Origin: Nitrospira moscoviensis
GTDB lineage: Bacteria > Nitrospirota > Nitrospiria > Nitrospirales > Nitrospiraceae
Assembly: GCF_001273775.1 (NCBI RefSeq)
Contig: NZ_CP011801.1
Span: 3,078,001 to 3,142,000 of the forward strand
DNA: 64,000 nt
Reading direction: 5' to 3'
The translations under genes were made by a program, and so were the position numbers. The notes under the pieces are model-generated. The model was not told where the DNA came from and searched no databases. It worked only from the letters and a program-made list of their open reading frames with translations. Of the stretch, positions 60,265 to 64,000 are shown in pieces (the stretch's first letter is position 1; each line of letters opens with the position of its first letter).

Positions 60265-60473
60265 ACAGCGCGAACGCCAGCTTACCCCTTCTCCTTTCAG
60301 AAATCACGCGCTTCGGCTGGGTCGAACCGGGTTGGTGCTCAGCAGACGGCTCAGTGCCATCCAGGTGAAGAGTTCTTCCTCCGCGAGCCACAGTATCTGG
60401 GCTTCCGGAGAGGGATCGTCTATAATGCGTCCCCGTCATCAGTCGGCACTCTTCTGAAGCGAGGTTGAGAGCC

Positions 60474-60698
60474 ATGGCAACGAAAAGCTATACGGCGATT
60501 GTGGAGAGGGAGGGTTCAGGGTATGTCGCGCTTTGTCCGGAATTGGACGTGGCGAGCCAGGGAGACACAGTCGAATCCGCCACAGCGAATCTGAAAGAAG
60601 CCGTCGAACTCTTTCTTGAATGCGCCGATCCCGCCGAAGTCGAACGCCGACTCCACACGGAAGTGTTTGTGACCCGCTTTGAAGCGGCCAATGGGTAG
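60474..60698 (+). CDS. hicB: HicB-family antitoxin
   Basis: 74 aa. YTAIVEREGSGYVALCPELD, then VASQGDTVESATANLKEAVE and LFLECAD, is the partial RNase H-like HicB fold. The usual C-terminal DNA-binding domain is missing, so it belongs to the short HicB class. A TATAAT at 60421-60426 may be its -10; no good -35 was found. It overlaps hicA by 8 nt and precedes it, the less common antitoxin-first order. Confidence 0.85.
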   Translation: MATKSYTAIVEREGSGYVALCPELDVASQGDTVESATANLKEAVELFLECADPAEVERRLHTEVFVTRFEAANG

Positions 60699-60912
60699 CT
60701 TCGCCTCCTCTCCGGACGAGACGTCTGCCGCATTCCTCGAACAGCATGGTTTTCAGATGGTCCGTCAACGCGGCAGCCACATCGTCATGCAACGGCGATC
60801 AGAGTCGGGCACAATCACTGTCCCTGTCCCCGACCACTCGGAACTCAGGCTAGGAACGCTGCAGTCGATCATTCGGCAAAGTGGTGTCGCGCGAACCGCG
60901 TTCGAAAACTAA
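60691..60912 (+). CDS. hicA: HicA-family mRNA interferase toxin
   Basis: 73 aa. TSAAFLEQHGFQMVRQRGSH carries the catalytic His in the GSH motif of the double-stranded-RNA-binding-like HicA fold, and VPVPDHSELRLGTLQSIIRQ is the family's conserved second half. ATG 60691 matches the normal HicA N-terminus; the frame start at 60679 is inside hicB. Complete and probably active. Confidence 0.87.
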   Translation: MGSFASSPDETSAAFLEQHGFQMVRQRGSHIVMQRRSESGTITVPVPDHSELRLGTLQSIIRQSGVARTAFEN

Positions 60913-60964
60913 AGGCATCTGCTTCTTGGTCCACGGTGAGCTTCATGAAAGCCTCGCACTCACA

Positions 60965-61165
60965 TCATGCAGTGGTCCGAGCGGGCGTATCCTGCACCAG
61001 GTAATCCAAAATCTCTCCCTGCATCCGCTCAATTTCGAGGCGATAGCCTGAACTCAAGGCGTGCCACTCCTCTGGCCTCGCCGTCTTGCGCAGAGATTCC
61101 AACAGGCCTTCTAACTTGGCCGCACGCGCCCGCATGACCGCCAACTCGTGATCATTCTGAATCAT
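60965..61165 (-). CDS. Small coiled-coil protein (66 aa)
   Basis: MIQNDHELAVMRARAAKLEG, LLESLRKTARPEEWHALSSG, then a YRLEIERMQGEILDYLVQ helix. Almost entirely helical with heptad-like Leu/Ile spacing. I recall similar small proteins near toxin-antitoxin genes, but not a name. It follows the DUF2283 gene on the same strand after 24 nt and may share its transcript. Confidence 0.6.
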   Translation of the reverse strand: MIQNDHELAVMRARAAKLEGLLESLRKTARPEEWHALSSGYRLEIERMQGEILDYLVQDTPARTTA

Positions 61166-61189
61166 GGCATGAGCGCGCCCAGTTCGTCG

Positions 61190-61432
61190 CTATGCCGTCT
61201 TTTTGAGCCGTTTGCTCGCGTGCAGTACCGTAAAACCTATGATCTCTTCACCCTCATAGCGGACAATCACGTCATCATCGGTCATCTCGCTGTCTGTCGC
61301 ATGACTGGGTTTCTTATAGTTCACGTACAACGTGTCGGCCTCGGCGTCGTACGTCAGCCACACAGCATGCTGAGGTGCCCGGTTCACCGCCGGAATCAAC
61401 TTCAAATATTCCTGAATGTCCGCTATGGCCAT
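61190..61432 (-). CDS. DUF2283-family protein
   Basis: 80 aa. VWLTYDAEADTLYVNYKKPS, then DSEMTDDDVIVRYEGEEIIG and FTVLHASKRL, is the DUF2283 pattern: a short beta-rich protein often placed after a small putative toxin gene. Upstream is only a 29-codon remnant of such a toxin (61448-61537), so it may now be an orphan antitoxin. Complete in itself. Confidence 0.82.
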   Translation of the reverse strand: MAIADIQEYLKLIPAVNRAPQHAVWLTYDAEADTLYVNYKKPSHATDSEMTDDDVIVRYEGEEIIGFTVLHASKRLKKTA

Positions 61433-61447
61433 AGTTGTCTCCTCTTC

Positions 61448-61537
61448 TCAAGAGACCGGATGCGACGGGTTACGCGTCCACCGTTCATCCGTGAGCCGAA
61501 TGGCAATCCCGCCCTTGGAGACAATGCGGTCGATCAC
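61448..61537 (-). pseudogene. Truncated remnant of a small toxin-like gene
   Basis: GTG 61537 to TGA 61448 encodes 29 residues: VIDRIVSKGGIAIRLTDERW, then TRNPSHPVS. The first part matches the N-terminus (IRLTDERWxHI) of roughly 100-aa proteins I recall preceding DUF2283 genes, possibly PBECR-type nucleases. The rest is missing, and the frame goes straight into unrelated codons and a stop 15 nt before the DUF2283 start. Confidence 0.5.
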
Positions 61538-61713
61538 ACCACCCTCAAGAGAACTCCAACCCCTGCTGTCCGGTTGGCGCCGGTGCCTTCGGCAAGTTCT
61601 CAATCTTCAGGACTGTAATCGTCATGCCCCACTCGCAGAGGGTAAGCACCCTTACTGAGGCGGACCTATCTTGGCACAGGCGGCGACATCGCGTCGAGAA
61701 GCAGCCATTGTCG

Positions 61714-62061
61714 CTAGAGGGGCCTCTCTGCCCGTCCCTTTGACTTCTCGACTGGATAGCGGTCTTCGTTGAGGCGAATCTTTTCTCTCATGGCATCAAG
61801 CAGATTTATTCCTAGTCGATCACAGAATAGTAATAAGCTAATCCCGACATCAGCCGCCTCGGCCTGAATGCGCCTACGGTTCTCCAGCTGCTTCGCATAG
61901 GTGTCGGCATCTTCGGTTCTTACCCATCTCAGCTCAGCAAGTAGCTCACCCGCTTCTGAAGCGAGCGCCATTGCAAGATTCTTCGGATCATGAAATTGCA
62001 CCCAGTCGCGATCATGAACGAACTGACGCAGTTCCCTTAGCACTTCCTCAACCTCAGCCAT
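61714..62061 (-). CDS. MazG-like nucleotide pyrophosphohydrolase
   Basis: 115 aa. FHDPKNLAMALASEAGELLA, ELRWV and the later IQAEAADVGISLLLFCDRLG give the ExxE...ExxD metal-binding pattern of all-alpha NTP pyrophosphatases of the MazG/dCTPase type, which hydrolyse (d)NTPs, often non-canonical ones. Single domain. It starts 3 nt after the HNH endonuclease gene in the same operon, so it is part of a probable defence locus. Confidence 0.82.
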   Translation of the reverse strand: MAEVEEVLRELRQFVHDRDWVQFHDPKNLAMALASEAGELLAELRWVRTEDADTYAKQLENRRRIQAEAADVGISLLLFCDRLGINLLDAMREKIRLNEDRYPVEKSKGRAERPL

Positions 62062-62064
62062 GAC

Positions 62065-62994
62065 CTACCTCAGAAAGATTGTGTCGGAATGCCATTCCAA
62101 ATACTCCTTGCCTGGACGGTTGCTATGGTCGGCCGGCAAATGGATCACTTTGCCGTCCATCTTGAAGTAGTTTTCTCCATTATTGAAGTCACGTCTCAGT
62201 CGATGACTGACCCGAAACTGGTAGTCCGGAGTCACAGTGACGTATCCGCGGTCAAAGAGTGTGTGAACATCAGATCGCAGCAGGAGACCGTTGTCCATGC
62301 GGTGCATTCCACCGCTGCTCACCGGTTTGATGTGGGCAGCATCCAAGACCGGCAAGGCCTTTTCCTCGGTCACAGCACAGCGGCGTTGATACGCGTCGGT
62401 GATCAGTACACGGAAGGTCCCTTGGCCGAGCCGTTGCTTCACAAGCACAGGATTCCCGTAGACAGTGCTGGGAGGCGATTCCGCGGCGTAGACATTCTCA
62501 CGCCCTTTGACGAGCAGTATCGCCCTGATCCGCTGCCACAGTTCTTGCCCGACTCCGGTCGCCAGGTCATACGTCTTCCCTTGAACCGTATTAAGGTGAA
62601 AATTTGGTGGCGCAGGAATCCAGTCCTCTCGCTCCAGGTAGAAAGGTGACTGAAGAATGATGCAGCCAATGGAGTAGTCTTCTTGGGATGATGTCGGCAT
62701 GCGGCGATAGTGTTCGATCCGCCGGCGCATCTCGATTAAAGAGCCAACACCGTTTTTCTCGCCGAAGCTATCCCATGCAAGGCTGACTGGAAGGATCGAT
62801 GCGTGGGTGAAGAAGCCGCCACCTACGATAAAGTTATATGGAGAGTGCAGTTTGAAAAGGAACGGCTCACCGACACGTAACGCTCCAAACAGTCGGTTTC
62901 CGCCCGGCTGCCAGAAGTTTATCTCGTCCAAATAGCGGCGCTGGCGTAAGAAGTTGAACCAATCGTTGTCGGTGACTCCGACGTAGGACTTCAC
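62065..62994 (-). CDS. HNH endonuclease with PUA/EVE-like N-terminal domain
   Basis: 309 aa. The C-terminal HNH nuclease (about 205-260) shows RCAVTEEKALPVLDAAHIKP, then MDNGLLLRSDVHTLFDRGYV, the HNH_2 type. The N-terminal half (DNDWFNFLRQRRYLDEINFW, GEPFLFKLHSPYNFIVGGGF, FTHASILPVSLAWDSFG) resembles EVE/PUA-superfamily modified-base readers; this is inference. Such fusions act as modification-dependent restriction enzymes. Next to a GmrSD-like gene and a MazG-like gene. Confidence 0.8.
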   Translation of the reverse strand: MKSYVGVTDNDWFNFLRQRRYLDEINFWQPGGNRLFGALRVGEPFLFKLHSPYNFIVGGGFFTHASILPVSLAWDSFGEKNGVGSLIEMRRRIEHYRRMPTSSQEDYSIGCIILQSPFYLEREDWIPAPPNFHLNTVQGKTYDLATGVGQELWQRIRAILLVKGRENVYAAESPPSTVYGNPVLVKQRLGQGTFRVLITDAYQRRCAVTEEKALPVLDAAHIKPVSSGGMHRMDNGLLLRSDVHTLFDRGYVTVTPDYQFRVSHRLRRDFNNGENYFKMDGKVIHLPADHSNRPGKEYLEWHSDTIFLR

Positions 62995-63025
62995 CCTTTA
63001 TGCCTCAAGCTCTTTCCCCGCTATT

Positions 63026-64000
63026 TCATTCCTCTTCATCATCATCGTCATCTGGCTCATCGTCTTCGGTCTCTACTGCCAGGTTATTTATATAGTCACG
63101 CCTCACCATCCGAAGGGACCGTCGCGACGCCTGGTCAACCAGGAAGAACCACCAACCATTCGTCTGATGGCCTACAATCTTGCTCGCTGCAGGGGATGGA
63201 CTCTCGTAGACCACACCGTCGACTTCTACCTGACCATCGGAAAGGAGCGTGGCGACTTTATCACTATGCTTTTTCTTTCGGGGGAAAAGCGGCATTCCTG
63301 GGGAAAGGACTCCCGCATTGATCAGATCGGCAAGCTTGATCTTCTTTTTCCGACGCTTGACGTGCTCGCGGCTGAAGCCTGACCGATGTCCAGGTGGTAC
63401 AGGCCATATCTCGATGATGACCTGAATAACTTCCTGCGTCCGCTCTCGAATGGCCTCATCGTTCCATTCACTTCGCCTGCCGGCAATGCTCAATACCTTT
63501 CGGTTTAAGAATAGGACGTCGTGTTCCTTTATCCCATGGCCCTTACCATCGGAGCCGGCCCACGGCCCATTCGAAACCTTTGAATTTAACCGGCCGGTGA
63601 GCAGCGTAAGGTTACCTAGCGTATGCACCAATGCATCTCGCTCGCTATCTTCATGAGCGCCGTTTTCAAGCGGCCAATGGGATTGCCACTTTCTGGGCAT
63701 AATATGCTCAATAACGAATTGCCCTCGGGCGACCCGCTCACCGCCTAAACCCTGTTCCCCTTCTTTCCATCCACGAAGATGGTCCTCAATAGCCTCTAAT
63801 ACCATCCGCAGTCGGCCACGCCGCAGTCGCTTGTATGCCAATAGCACACCCAGCTCTTCGCGAAGCTCATTGTCGTCTGGCCAATAGCGGCTTCCACTCG
63901 ACTGCTTTGCCAAATATTGTTCGATCACCTCGCCTGCTTTGAGGCGATTCTCACCCTTCAACTGTAGAATCACCTCTGCAATGACTTGGTTGTAGTTCTT
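63026..64000 (-). CDS. GmrSD-like (DUF262/DUF1524) restriction protein, 5' part outside window
   Basis: Partial: the frame is open to the right edge (325 codons here). RGQFVIEHIMPRKWQSHWPL, then HTLGNLTLLTGRLNSKVSN, is the DUF1524 HNH-type nuclease of GmrSD type IV enzymes, which cut modified DNA using NTP hydrolysis by an upstream DUF262 domain (expected beyond the edge). The C-terminal about 110 residues (KIKLADLINAGVLSPGMPLF, VEVDGVVYESPSPAASKI) look like a RAMA/DUF4357-type domain, and the protein ends in an acidic run (EDDEPDDDDDEEE). Confidence 0.82.
   Translation of the reverse strand, partial: KNYNQVIAEVILQLKGENRLKAGEVIEQYLAKQSSGSRYWPDDNELREELGVLLAYKRLRRGRLRMVLEAIEDHLRGWKEGEQGLGGERVARGQFVIEHIMPRKWQSHWPLENGAHEDSERDALVHTLGNLTLLTGRLNSKVSNGPWAGSDGKGHGIKEHDVLFLNRKVLSIAGRRSEWNDEAIRERTQEVIQVIIEIWPVPPGHRSGFSREHVKRRKKKIKLADLINAGVLSPGMPLFPRKKKHSDKVATLLSDGQVEVDGVVYESPSPAASKIVGHQTNGWWFFLVDQASRRSLRMVRRDYINNLAVETEDDEPDDDDDEEE

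Noticed and set aside
60398-60426. Full sigma70 promoter for hicBA
   Set aside because: TATAAT at 60421 is good, but no -35 with suitable spacing was found.

Overview
The window is GC-rich (roughly 60-65 % by eye), almost wholly coding, bacterial chromosomal DNA. Lipid A/Kdo/heptose genes (kdsA, kdsB, kdsD, a heptose kinase) mean a Gram-negative cell. A DabA-type inorganic-carbon transporter subunit, an isocitrate dehydrogenase operon, many Crp/FNR paralogues and a GlmL-like ATPase cluster fit an autotrophic Nitrospirota member (Nitrospira-like). This assignment is inference from gene content, not from a marker gene. No rRNA, tRNA or CRISPR array was found.

Left end (1-8.2 kb): signal transduction. 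A very large REC-PAS-GAF sensor kinase runs off the left edge. A second REC-PAS-PAS protein lacks any output domain. Between and after them lie three Crp/FNR-type regulators, one a broken remnant, plus two small proteins. 8.6-16 kb holds a large exported protein, a CysD-like enzyme, a Phd/PIN toxin-antitoxin pair flanked by a duplicated piece of the cysD tail, a phosphodiesterase-fold protein without recognisable catalytic residues, and Sua5/TsaC. 16.3-23.3 kb carries dabA, folC and an icd operon. A CopG/MazF pair and a Memo-like protein follow.

25.4-32.5 kb (minus strand) is the most unusual part: a seven-gene operon-like cluster with a near-consensus promoter. It encodes a GlmL/MutL-family ASKHA ATPase, a lipoyl-like/KOW-like protein, an FN3-membrane protein (DUF6754-like), three further membrane proteins and a small leader protein, with no glutamate mutase nearby. 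Just upstream, a small gene is split by a 188-bp MITE-like element with 16-bp perfect terminal inverted repeats and a TTAG target duplication.

33.2-42.7 kb (minus) is an envelope operon: lepA-lepB-heptose kinase-kdsB-pyrG-kdsA-kdsD-pgsA-plsY. Its promoter overlaps, back to back, a plus-strand promoter for bioA-lhgO-flippase (42.8-46.9 kb). 46.9-58.1 kb (minus) is a ten-gene pyrimidine operon (pyrR-pyrB-pyrC-DUF4149-carA-sppA-M48 protease-carB-greA-SAM hydrolase) with a readable PyrR attenuator leader and sigma70 promoter. 58.1-64 kb is accessory DNA: two nucleotidyltransferase/small-protein pairs, HicBA, a DUF2283 gene beside a toxin remnant, a MazG-like pyrophosphohydrolase, an HNH endonuclease and a GmrSD-like restriction gene cut by the right edge.

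Many long open frames opposite real genes are GC-rich antisense shadows and were left out.
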